Origin: GCA-2686295 sp964402995
GTDB taxonomy: Archaea > Nanobdellota > Nanobdellia > Woesearchaeales > GCA-2686295
Reading direction: 5' to 3'
Assembly: GCA_964402995.1 (NCBI GenBank)
Contig: CAYOEA010000003.1
Span: forward strand, 62,001 to 126,000
Length of the DNA: 64,000 bases
In this document: in pieces, positions 8,694 to 17,183 of the stretch
Layout of the letters: each line of letters starts with the position of its first letter
Numbering within the stretch: the first letter of the stretch is position 1
Notes under the pieces: model-generated
What the model was told of the DNA's origin: nothing
What the model saw: only the letters and a program-made list of their open reading frames with translations
Databases searched by the model: none
Program-made: the position numbers and the translations under genes

Positions 8694-9287
8694 ATGAGTA
8701 AAGAATTCTTAGCTAAGGGTAAGCGTGGGCAGGTATATGTTTACAAATCTTCTGTAGATGGTAAAGATGTTTGTGTTAAAGAGTTAAACCCTGATACTAA
8801 AGCTATGGGCGTCTTAGAAAACGAAGCTAGATTTTTAAAACTTGCAAATACTCACGGTATTGGTCCAAAATTGCTTGCCGAAGCCCATGATAAAGTTGTT
8901 ATGGAATTTGTTCAAGGTGAGCGTATTCTTGATTTTCTTGAGCGGTCTCCTAAAACAGGTATTGTTAAAGTCTTAAAAGATTCTTTAAATCAAGCTCGAA
9001 CTTTAGATGAGATTGGTGTTAATAAATTTGAACTTACTAATCCTTATAAGCATATAATTGTTAATAAGGATAAACCTGTTATGATTGATTTTGAACGTTG
9101 TAAAAATACTCGAAAACCAAAGAACGTAACTCAATTAATTCAATTCTTCACTTCTGGTAAAGTTTCTAGAATTCTAAAAGAAAAAAATATGGTTCTTGAT
9201 GCTGATGAACTTAGGGATCTTGCAAAGAAGTATAAAGAAACTTATGATAAAAAACTATTTTCTGAGATTAAATCAGAGATTAAGTAA
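8694..9287 (+). CDS. archaeal Ser/Thr protein kinase of the COG2112 type
   Basis: 197 residues. The N-terminal lobe has a glycine-rich turn AKGKRGQVYVYK and a lysine in DVCVKEL. The C-terminal lobe has NKFELTNPYKHIIVNKD followed by PVMIDFERC, in place of the usual HxDxxxxN and DFG motifs. This NPYKHII/IDFERC pattern marks the small archaeal predicted kinases of COG2112, related to RIO and Bud32 kinases. Bud32 was considered but its catalytic HGDLTTSN-type loop is absent. The substrate is unknown. A TATA-like ACTATTTAAAC about 30 bases upstream fits a leaderless start. Confidence 0.8.
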   Translation: MSKEFLAKGKRGQVYVYKSSVDGKDVCVKELNPDTKAMGVLENEARFLKLANTHGIGPKLLAEAHDKVVMEFVQGERILDFLERSPKTGIVKVLKDSLNQARTLDEIGVNKFELTNPYKHIIVNKDKPVMIDFERCKNTRKPKNVTQLIQFFTSGKVSRILKEKNMVLDADELRDLAKKYKETYDKKLFSEIKSEIK

Positions 9288-9368
9288 TTCTGATATTGTA
9301 TTCATGCAATTATTAAATTTGAAATAACTTAATTTAGAAATAATTAAAAAAAAAGAAAAGAAAAAAAT

Positions 9369-9764
9369 TTAGTTTAGAACTCTTAGAACGCCCATTGTGT
9401 TTTCTTTACAATCTAAGCACACATATTGATAAGTTCCTGCTTCTTCAACTTCTAAGTCGACATAAACATCAATTCCTGCTGTTGTGGTGATGTCTAGCGC
9501 TGGAATTGAGAATGTGTAAGGTTCTTCGTCCATGAAGACTAATCTTACTAATTCGTTTTTATCAATTTCTATTGTGCTTGGTTCGAAAACTTGTCTGTCC
9601 ATTCTAATTTCTATTGTTTTCATTGACTTGTATTCTACTTCTGCATTTGTGTCTGTTGGAATGTCTGTAGTGTCAACATTGTTTGTATCTTCTACAGTTT
9701 CACTTCCACAAGCAGTCACAATTAGCATTAGTGCCAATACTGCAATAATTAATAGTTTTTTCAT
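9369..9764 (-). CDS. small lipoprotein with a cupredoxin-like domain
   Basis: About 131 residues from the ATG at 9764 (a longer frame starts at 9806). The N-terminus is a lipoprotein signal, MKKLLIIAVLALMLIVTAC, with the lipid-bearing cysteine after VTA, then an acidic linker. Residues about 50-131 look like a cupredoxin fold: FEPSTIEIDKNELVRLVF, then an Ig-like strand pattern ending YVCLDCKENTMGVLRVL. A Cys and a Met are present where copper ligands normally sit, but the two usual histidines are not. Copper binding is therefore doubtful. One base after the preceding lipoprotein gene, so co-transcribed. Confidence 0.75.
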   Translation of the reverse strand: MKKLLIIAVLALMLIVTACGSETVEDTNNVDTTDIPTDTNAEVEYKSMKTIEIRMDRQVFEPSTIEIDKNELVRLVFMDEEPYTFSIPALDITTTAGIDVYVDLEVEEAGTYQYVCLDCKENTMGVLRVLN

Positions 9765-9765
9765 C

Positions 9766-11088
9766 TTAGTTGTCCCAAGTGTATGTTGGTGGTTGATTTT
9801 TATCACATACTACTATTTTGATTTTGTTTGTTGTAACTAAGTTTCCATCATCAGCTGTGATTGTTATTTGGTCTTCTTTCATCCAATCTGATCCTTCACA
9901 GTATTCTGAATCTTCTTCAACTAGGTATTTTAGTTCGTGTGGAACTGTTTTATATCCAATAATTGTTTTTCCCATTGTTGAAATAAAACCATCAACTTCG
10001 ATTTCAATTTTGTCTCCTTCACGGTCTACTGAATCAATTTCTAAGTTTATTGTATCTCCTTCTGAGATTTCAACTAGTTCATTACTTGTTAAAACAATAG
10101 TGTTTCCATTTAGTTCCATTTCATATTCTACTTTTGGAGCTGTGTTTGTTTGTACAACTACAATTTCAAATTGTTCCTTAACTGAGCTGTCACCATCTGA
10201 AACAATTACATAACTATCAAATGTTCCTGTATCTCCGATTTCAGTTTGCCATTTTCCATACTTGTCTAATGGTTCGCCGTATTCGTATGATAGTTTGTCG
10301 TCTTCAGCATCTTCTGCTTTAACTACAACTTTGACTAAGTCTCCTTCTTTAACTTCGATATCTACAACTGAATCCATATCAATTTCTGGAGCTCTGTTTA
10401 AGTTTTCAATTATAACTTTGACAGTTTCTTTTGTTACTCTTTCTCCGTCATCTGCTTTAATTGTTACTTTGTAAGTTCCTTCATCTTCGTAATCAGTTTC
10501 TTTTGTGTATGAAGTCATCCAGCCTGAGTATGTTACAATTACTTCTTGACCTTCAGGATCTTTAATGTCACAGTTTAATCTTACTGTGTCTGTTTCTTTA
10601 AATGAGAATTCAGGACACTTCATGATTGGTGCTTTATTTGTTGGTTTAACAACAACTAGAAGTTTTTCTGTAGTTGACAGTTTTCCGTCGCTTGCTACAA
10701 CTGTTACTTCATAGTTTCCAGCATCTCCTTCTTCTGTTTGCCATTCGCCATCTTTATCAAACGGTTCTGAGAATGTGTATTTGATTACATCGCCATCAGG
10801 ATCGTAAGCGTCTGGTTTAATTGTAATTAGATTTCCTTCAACTTTTTCAATTTTAATTTTTGCGTCAGTTAAAGTTGTTTCTTCTTTAGTGTCAGTTTCC
10901 GCATCGTTATCTGCTTCTGCTGTGTTGTTATCTTCAAAATCGATTAAGGTAATTTTAGTATCCTCATCGCCAATTTGAATTACTTCACCTGTAATAGCAT
11001 CTCCTTCTGTTGGCTGCAGGTATGTACAACCTGTTGCTGCAAGAAGTAAAATCGCCATTAAAATTATCACATATGATTTTTTTAACAT
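9766..11088 (-). CDS. surface lipoprotein with tandem PKD/cadherin-like beta-sandwich domains
   Basis: About 440 residues. The start chosen is the ATG at 11088, behind GGTGGT; an ATG four codons upstream (11100) is in frame. A lipobox ATGC follows a hydrophobic segment (YVIILMAILLLAA). About four repeats of roughly 85 residues follow, each with D-P-(E/D)-G-x-x-(I/V/L) or AEDDK-type turns and ending in AxDG or VSDG, as in PKD or cadherin-like domains. Two repeats share FDKDGEWQTEEGDAG and LDKYGKWQTEIGDTG. Likely an extracellular structural or adhesion protein. A TATA-like CTTTATATAG lies about 55 bases upstream. Confidence 0.8.
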   Translation of the reverse strand: MLKKSYVIILMAILLLAATGCTYLQPTEGDAITGEVIQIGDEDTKITLIDFEDNNTAEADNDAETDTKEETTLTDAKIKIEKVEGNLITIKPDAYDPDGDVIKYTFSEPFDKDGEWQTEEGDAGNYEVTVVASDGKLSTTEKLLVVVKPTNKAPIMKCPEFSFKETDTVRLNCDIKDPEGQEVIVTYSGWMTSYTKETDYEDEGTYKVTIKADDGERVTKETVKVIIENLNRAPEIDMDSVVDIEVKEGDLVKVVVKAEDAEDDKLSYEYGEPLDKYGKWQTEIGDTGTFDSYVIVSDGDSSVKEQFEIVVVQTNTAPKVEYEMELNGNTIVLTSNELVEISEGDTINLEIDSVDREGDKIEIEVDGFISTMGKTIIGYKTVPHELKYLVEEDSEYCEGSDWMKEDQITITADDGNLVTTNKIKIVVCDKNQPPTYTWDN

Positions 11089-11251
11089 TTTACCACCCAT
11101 TTATATAAATAAATATACTATTTATTGATGGAACTCAACTATATAAAGGTTTCTATTAGCGAGTGAATACAGTTTGTGTTGCTTTTTCAGTAACATATTT
11201 AAACCACGTAGTCTATTATCGATAAAAACTAATTTTATAGGGTGATATTTT

Positions 11252-11572
11252 ATGGCTGAAATTAAACGGATTGTACCTTTATCTTTAGGTATTATTCAAG
11301 CAACAATCGGATTTTTTATGGGTTTTTTGGTTCTTTTAGGTATGTTCATATTAAGTCTAACTGTTCCAACAGCTCCAACGCTTTATTGGACTGCAATACT
11401 AATTCCTGTATTTTACGCAATAGTAAGTTTCTTTGCAGGTTTACTGTTGGCAGTATTCTTTAACTGGTCTGCAGACTGGTTTGGTGGTTTAAAACTTCAT
11501 TTATTGATTAAACTTCCAAAAGAAAAAGTTGCAGAATTAAAACCTGTTAAAAGAGTTACAAAAAAGAAGTAA
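11252..11572 (+). CDS. small protein with two membrane segments
   Basis: 106 residues. Two long hydrophobic segments, about 10-38 (LGIIQATIGFFMGFLVLLGM) and 48-73, separated by a short polar loop with prolines. A basic lysine-rich tail (VKRVTKKK) is probably cytoplasmic. The start is preceded by AGGGTGAT. No family recognised. It stands alone between the divergent lipoprotein operon and the convergent helicase fragment. Confidence 0.7.
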   Translation: MAEIKRIVPLSLGIIQATIGFFMGFLVLLGMFILSLTVPTAPTLYWTAILIPVFYAIVSFFAGLLLAVFFNWSADWFGGLKLHLLIKLPKEKVAELKPVKRVTKKK

Positions 11573-11597
11573 TTTTTTTTAATTTTTTTTTTTTTTA

Positions 11598-12263
11598 TCA
11601 TTCAAATATTATTTCTCCATCAAGATAAACTCCTTTGTCTAGTTTTGTAGGTCTCCATTTGTCTATGATCAATTCTGCGTCCATCCACTTTGCTAGTTCT
11701 TCTGGATTTCCTATTGTTGCAGAAAGGCCTATCATTTGCATTTTAGGTAATATCTTTCTCATGATTGTCATTATGATTTCAAGTGTTGGTCCTCTGCCTG
11801 CATCATTCAATAAATGTATTTCATCAAGCACCAAAACTTTAACTTGATTTAGCCAATGTGCTTTATGTCTAATTAATGAATCTAATTTTTCGCTCGTGGT
11901 AATTATCACATCATATTTTTCTAAAAAAGAATCTGCACTATCAATTTCGCCTGAACTTATTGCAATCTTCATATAATTATCATATCGTTTAACAAACTCT
12001 TTGAACTTCTCGCTTGCAAGTGCTCTTAGTGGAACTACATATATTGCTTTTCCTTTATCATGAAATACTGTATTTAGAATTGCAAGTTCTCCAACTAATG
12101 TTTTTCCGCTAGCTGTTGGAGTGCAAACTAATAAGTTTTTATCTTTAAATAATCCTGCTTTGATACTTTTTGATTGTGAAGGTCTAAGTTCTTCAAATCC
12201 TCTTTTTTCTAGAACTGAATATACTTTTGCAGGTATTTTTTTTTTAAGTGATTCTAACTTCAT
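11598..12263 (-). CDS. Hel308/Ski2-like helicase reduced to the first RecA domain
   Basis: 221 residues against roughly 700 for full-length Hel308. Present are the Q-like region FEELRPSQSKSI, Walker A TPTASGKT, motif Ia VVPLRALASEK, motif II DEIH and motif III SATIGN. The frame ends with a normal TGA soon after LDKGVYLDGEIIFE, the linker that in Hel308 leads into the second RecA domain. That domain, the winged helix and the ratchet are missing. Only a poly-A/T stretch and a convergent gene follow, so the other half is not next door. Either a split gene with its partner elsewhere or a decayed remnant; the intact ATPase motifs favour the former. Its leader holds three tandem mini-ORFs. Confidence 0.75.
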   Translation of the reverse strand: MKLESLKKKIPAKVYSVLEKRGFEELRPSQSKSIKAGLFKDKNLLVCTPTASGKTLVGELAILNTVFHDKGKAIYVVPLRALASEKFKEFVKRYDNYMKIAISSGEIDSADSFLEKYDVIITTSEKLDSLIRHKAHWLNQVKVLVLDEIHLLNDAGRGPTLEIIMTIMRKILPKMQMIGLSATIGNPEELAKWMDAELIIDKWRPTKLDKGVYLDGEIIFE

Positions 12264-12431
12264 AAATTTTCCTCTGTAAATTTACTTGTATCAAAATATT
12301 TAGTATTTTTATGTTTCATAAATTTTCCTCTGTAAATTTACTTGTATCAAAATATTTAGTATTTTTATGTTTCATAAATTTTCCTCTGTAAATTTAAGTG
12401 CATTAAAATATTTAGTATTTTTATGCTTCAT
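12260..12431 (-). repeat. three tandem 56-bp leader units, each a 19-codon ORF coupled by ATGA
   Basis: On the minus strand, units begin at ATGs at 12431, 12375 and 12319. Each ORF is 19 codons plus TGA (12372-12431, 12316-12375, 12260-12319), and each TGA overlaps the next ATG as ATGA; the last overlaps the helicase start at 12263. The peptides are MKHKNTKYFNALKFTEENL and, twice, MKHKNTKYFDTSKFTEENL. Each unit carries AGAGGAAAA as ribosome binding site for the next frame. Each can fold into nested hairpins: inner AAAATA/TATTTT and outer AAATTTA/TAAATTT. The same element occurs singly before cmk and hisS. Leader peptide or structured RNA element. Confidence 0.7.
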
Positions 12432-12473
12432 AAATTAAAGAAAGAAAAAGATATTACAAAAACTTTTTGGTTT

Positions 12474-12596
12474 TTGAACTTTTTTTAGTTCAAGAATAAA
12501 AGTTACAAAACTTTGTGGTTTTTGAATCAACGAAAAAAGTTATTTTTCGTGATACAAGAACTTGAGTTCTTGTTATTCCAAAAAGCTTTGCTTTTT
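12474..12596. terminator. run of four perfect hairpins
   Basis: Four inverted repeats lie side by side: 12474-12493 (TTGAACT/AGTTCAA, loop of six T), 12530-12550 (ACGAAAAA/TTTTTCGT), 12554-12573 (ACAAGAACT/AGTTCTTGT, 2-base centre) and 12580-12596 (AAAAAGC/GCTTTTT, 3-base loop). They sit after the unknown gene at 12621-13334 and before the helicase leader, both minus strand. Several arms end in runs of T on either strand, which fits transcription termination or RNA-end protection. Similar runs occur at 44763, 54321 and 62091. There is no protein gene in 12432-12620. Confidence 0.5.
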
Positions 12597-12620
12597 ATCA
12601 TTTAAAAAATTATTGTAAAA

Positions 12621-13334
12621 TTATTTTAGGGGTTTATAACCTGATATTATTTTTCTGTTAATAACTCCTCGCCCCATGCCGATTATTGGAACCATTGGAA
12701 CTACAGTTATTTTTCTAGCTACTTGTGTTCCAAGTTTTAAAGAATCATAATCAGTATGGTTGTGATTTGGGACTGAGTTTGTTCCATTTATTTGACTTCT
12801 ATGATATAAAGTTTTACCATCTTCAATTTCTGTTTCTATACCATTTCCTAGATTGTTTTCTATATTTCCTGTTCCATTAAATTCTTCAGTCTCATGTTTC
12901 ACTACATCTCGATTTTTTATTGTTGTAGGTCTTTGTGCATATTTATTTTTTCTTTTTAATCTTTTATGTTTAAAGTTTTCAACTGCTGTTGTATAAGCTT
13001 TTGTATGGTTTTCTTGAGTTATAATTACTTGATTAAATAATTGGTAATTATTTCTTGATGGTACAATTCCTTTTTGCCAGTCAATATTTTTTTCTTCTTC
13101 CAAGATTGTTTTAATTTCGTCTTGAGTAATTCTCATTGTAGGAAAATAATTTATTTCTGTTTTTGTTTCTGATGTTTGATGTCCATGAAATTCCATTGTA
13201 TTTGTAAAATAGTATTCTTCCTCTATTCCTTGCATCATGAATTCTTCTGAATTTTCATCTGTAAGTTCGCTCATATCTGTAGAATTAATTTGTTGTTCTA
13301 ATTTTTGTAATTCTTGTGTTTCTGTTAAAATCAT
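12621..13334 (-). CDS. unknown hydrophilic protein
   Basis: 237 residues, rich in Asn, Thr, Glu and Lys, with no membrane segment or recognised domain. The first 40 residues are acidic and probably helical. A basic patch, FKHKRLKRKNKYAQRPTTIKN, lies near the middle, and the C-terminal 35 residues (VARKITVVPMVPIIGMGRG) are more hydrophobic. A good ribosome binding site, CGAGGGGAAT, precedes the ATG at 13334. The composition suggests a partly disordered protein. The function is unknown. Confidence 0.55.
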   Translation of the reverse strand: MILTETQELQKLEQQINSTDMSELTDENSEEFMMQGIEEEYYFTNTMEFHGHQTSETKTEINYFPTMRITQDEIKTILEEEKNIDWQKGIVPSRNNYQLFNQVIITQENHTKAYTTAVENFKHKRLKRKNKYAQRPTTIKNRDVVKHETEEFNGTGNIENNLGNGIETEIEDGKTLYHRSQINGTNSVPNHNHTDYDSLKLGTQVARKITVVPMVPIIGMGRGVINRKIISGYKPLK

Positions 13335-13477
13335 TATTTATTCCCCTCGTAATAAATTTATTTTAAAATATTTCATTATCTGGTCTTGAATATAAAGCTA
13401 TTGCTTTTTTAGATATTTATATTGTGAGTTGGGTTGAAAATATATTTAGAACTAATCTTTAGGTAATAAATAAGAAA

Positions 13478-13521
13478 GAAAAAAATTGTAGAAATTAATT
13501 CTACATTGGTAGTATTCTCGC
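13478..13521 (-). terminator. hairpin plus T-run behind the thermosome gene, with a copied CDS end
   Basis: Read on the minus strand, TGTAGAA/TTCTACA (13487-13505, 5-base loop) is followed by seven T, like an intrinsic terminator. The region just before it repeats the end of the thermosome gene: plus-strand CTACATTGGTAGTATTC at 13501 matches CTACATTGGTGGCATTC at 13576. The left arm of the hairpin is made from that copied tail. Small duplication of the 3' end is the likely origin. Confidence 0.5.
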
Positions 13522-13577
13522 CGACCTTAATTAAGCTCGAGCAAGATAAGCTTCTGTTAATCGAAATTTATAATACT

Positions 13578-15236
<1,659 letters not shown>

Positions 15237-15392
15237 TTTAAATTTTCACCCTCTAAATTGAATTAATATTATTATACTTTTTCGAATTGACTTTTATTTA
15301 TAAACTTAATTGACATCTGTCCAGTGTTTCTTGTTTTTCACAAGCTTTTTAATGTTGCTTTCGTAAAGAGTATTAATTTGAATTATTCAAAA

Positions 15393-15776
15393 ATGCTTGG
15401 GAATGTGCGGCGTTCTGTCGCTAGAGGTGTTTCAAAACTTGTTTCTACTTCATCTAGTTCATCTGATATTTCTTCAAAATTGACTGACAAAATCATGGAT
15501 GATATTACTGGAGCAATCACTCTTATTGAAAACGATAAGTTATTTGCAAAACCTTATGCTCTTCTTTCTGAAATTCAAACTAATGAATTAATTCAAAATG
15601 TTTCTGTGAGTTTAATTACTGCAAAAACTTATTTGTCAACTGCAGGCGCTAATTCTGCATATGTTTATGGAATTTTAGGTTCTGCAATTCTTTATTCTCG
15701 AAGTATTTATCCTGATTATGATATTTCAAAATTTGATCCTGATGATTCGTCTGCTTGGGTTGGGAGTTTATTTTAA
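15393..15776 (+). CDS. unknown small protein
   Basis: About 127 residues from the ATG at 15393; the frame stays open upstream to a GTG at 15324, but that extension looks non-coding. The N-terminus is basic (MLGNVRRSVARGVSKLV) then serine-rich. The rest is helical with a hydrophobic stretch SAYVYGILGSAILYSRSIYP, too short and broken to be a sure membrane segment. No family recognised. Codon use resembles its neighbours. Confidence 0.5.
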   Translation: MLGNVRRSVARGVSKLVSTSSSSSDISSKLTDKIMDDITGAITLIENDKLFAKPYALLSEIQTNELIQNVSVSLITAKTYLSTAGANSAYVYGILGSAILYSRSIYPDYDISKFDPDDSSAWVGSLF

Positions 15777-15796
15777 ACAACTAACCATCTTGTAGT

Positions 15797-15808
15797 CACT
15801 ACGAAGTG
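15797..15808. promoter_or_regulatory. palindrome CACT-acga-AGTG at a gene start
   Basis: A 4-bp-arm palindrome of the ACT-N4-AGT type, about 30 bases after a TATA-like TTTATTTTAAAC (15767-15778) and overlapping the GTG start of the next gene. The same ACT-N4-AGT core lies at 2074-2083, 36908-36917 and 50402-50411, also between TATA box and start of unknown genes. Confidence 0.35.
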
Positions 15809-16405
15809 TCAACAAATAGAAAACTTTATAAACTAATTATTTTATTTGATGAATATATGTTTGAAGATATGGATTTAATTCAATTAGGAGAAAAAATTCC
15901 CAAAATAAAACCTTCTGATAATTTGTACGTCTTTGTTCATACATTTTATACTTCTAAAGATCCTGAATATACTAAAGCAATTACTGAATTATTTCATTCA
16001 ACAAAAGATCCTATTTTAACTTTAGATGATGCATTAATTCTAGGTGTAACTAATATAGGTAATGATAATGGCTTGAAACGATATGAGTCTTTAAATCCTC
16101 AAGGTCCAAGATATTTCTTACCAAATTCAACTCATCATGCTATGCCTCATATTGGTTGGGATGCAACAGTTGATGTAATTAATCTTATTAATCCTGATAA
16201 TATTACTATTGCTGGTTGTACTCTGCAAGAAGATGATGGTAAGTATTCTCAATGTGTTGGAACAACTTATAATTCATTAACTAGACGTTTACCTAATACT
16301 AATATTACTATTGCAAAGAATTTGTGTCATATTGATGACACTGATTTATCAAAAGCTTTTATGTATGTTCCATTAGGTGAATTGATGAAATACTTTGATA
16401 AATAA
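15806..16405 (+). CDS. unknown protein, possibly distant isochorismatase-like hydrolase
   Basis: 199 residues from a GTG. The segment NITIAGCTLQEDDGKYSQCVGTT ending in Thr-Tyr-Asn followed by NTNITIAKNLCH resembles the V-x-G-...-CV-x-T-(A) strand-helix-strand of cysteine-dependent isochorismatase-like hydrolases. The first strand would be YKLIILFDEY. If that match is right, the GTG start is needed for strand 1. The alternative is a leaderless ATG at 15857, because a TATA-like CTTTATAAAC lies at 15823-15832. The family call is tentative. Confidence 0.5.
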   Translation: MSTNRKLYKLIILFDEYMFEDMDLIQLGEKIPKIKPSDNLYVFVHTFYTSKDPEYTKAITELFHSTKDPILTLDDALILGVTNIGNDNGLKRYESLNPQGPRYFLPNSTHHAMPHIGWDATVDVINLINPDNITIAGCTLQEDDGKYSQCVGTTYNSLTRRLPNTNITIAKNLCHIDDTDLSKAFMYVPLGELMKYFDK

Positions 16406-16455
16406 GCACCTTGATTATTTTAGAAATTTATTTATAGTACTCTTACTAAATTTAG

Positions 16456-16518
16456 TTTATGAAACTGAAAAATGTAAAACATTTTGATGCTCATAAATTT
16501 CTGGAGGATAATTTATGA
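16456..16518 (+). promoter_or_regulatory. structured leader with 19-codon ORF before cmk
   Basis: An ORF from 16459 encodes MKLKNVKHFDAHKFLEDNL and stops at 16516-16518, overlapping the cmk ATG as ATGA. The RNA can form an outer stem TTTATGA/TCATAAA (16456-16462 with 16491-16497) and an inner 7-bp hairpin AAAATGT/ACATTTT with loop AAA (16469-16485). The TGGAGGAT ribosome binding site follows directly. A TATA-like ATTTATTTATAG lies about 25-30 bases upstream, so the ORF may be leaderless. The hisS copy has different bases in the inner stem but keeps pairing. Confidence 0.65.
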
Positions 16519-17060
16519 AAATAACTATAACTGGTGATTTAGGTTCTGGAAAATCCACTGTTGCAAAAATTCTAGCAAAAAAACTTGGCGTCAAACGTTA
16601 TTCGGTCGGTGACTTTATGGGTGAGATTGCAATAGAAAAAGGAATGTCTTTAATGGAACTTTCAAGAATTGCAGAAACTGATCCTGCTGTTGATGCGACA
16701 CTTGATAATCATCAAATTAAATTTGGTAAAAAAAACGATAATTTTATTTTAGATTCAAGGCTTGGCTGGCACTTTATTCCTGATTCTTTCAAAGTTTACA
16801 TTGATTGTGACTTAAACATAGCTGCAGTAAGAGTATTTGGCGATCCTAGACCTGATGAAAAAGAAAATAAAACTTTGGATGCAACTAAAAGAAATATGGT
16901 CTTAAGAACTGAATCTGAAAGAAAAAGATATCATGAATACTATGGTGTTGATCCTTATAGAAAATCAAATTACGACTTTGTTGTAGATTCAACTAATATT
17001 TCTGCGCAGCATGTAGCTGATAGAATAGTACTTGCAATTGAAGAAAAAAAACTTAAATAA
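16515..17060 (+). CDS. cmk: cytidylate (CMP) kinase, archaeal type
   Basis: 181 residues. Walker A GDLGSGKS at 7-14, then VKRYSVGDFMGEIAIEKG and AETDPAVDATLDNHQ, the pattern of the archaeal CMP kinase family. It phosphorylates CMP and dCMP to the diphosphates in pyrimidine salvage and synthesis. RVFGDPRPDE corresponds to the LID region with its arginines. The ATG overlaps the stop of the upstream 19-codon ORF, and the strong GGAGG site lies inside that ORF. Confidence 0.92.
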   Translation: MKITITGDLGSGKSTVAKILAKKLGVKRYSVGDFMGEIAIEKGMSLMELSRIAETDPAVDATLDNHQIKFGKKNDNFILDSRLGWHFIPDSFKVYIDCDLNIAAVRVFGDPRPDEKENKTLDATKRNMVLRTESERKRYHEYYGVDPYRKSNYDFVVDSTNISAQHVADRIVLAIEEKKLK

Positions 17061-17183
17061 ATTCACTGGTCACAGGTCATGTTGCCGATTTCTTTTTTAA
17101 CTAAACTCTTTCTTTCATTTTTATGAAGTTTTATGCTTTAGATTTTCATTAACTTTATAATTAAAAGGTATTCACAGAAATTG

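Noticed and set aside
8694..9287. Bud32 (KEOPS) kinase
   Set aside because: The catalytic loop is NPYKHII with IDFERC, the COG2112 pattern, and lacks the HGDLT-type motif of Bud32.
12260..12431. CRISPR or transposon-end repeat
   Set aside because: The three units are contiguous, are ORFs joined by ATGA, and match single leader elements elsewhere; no spacers, no transposase.
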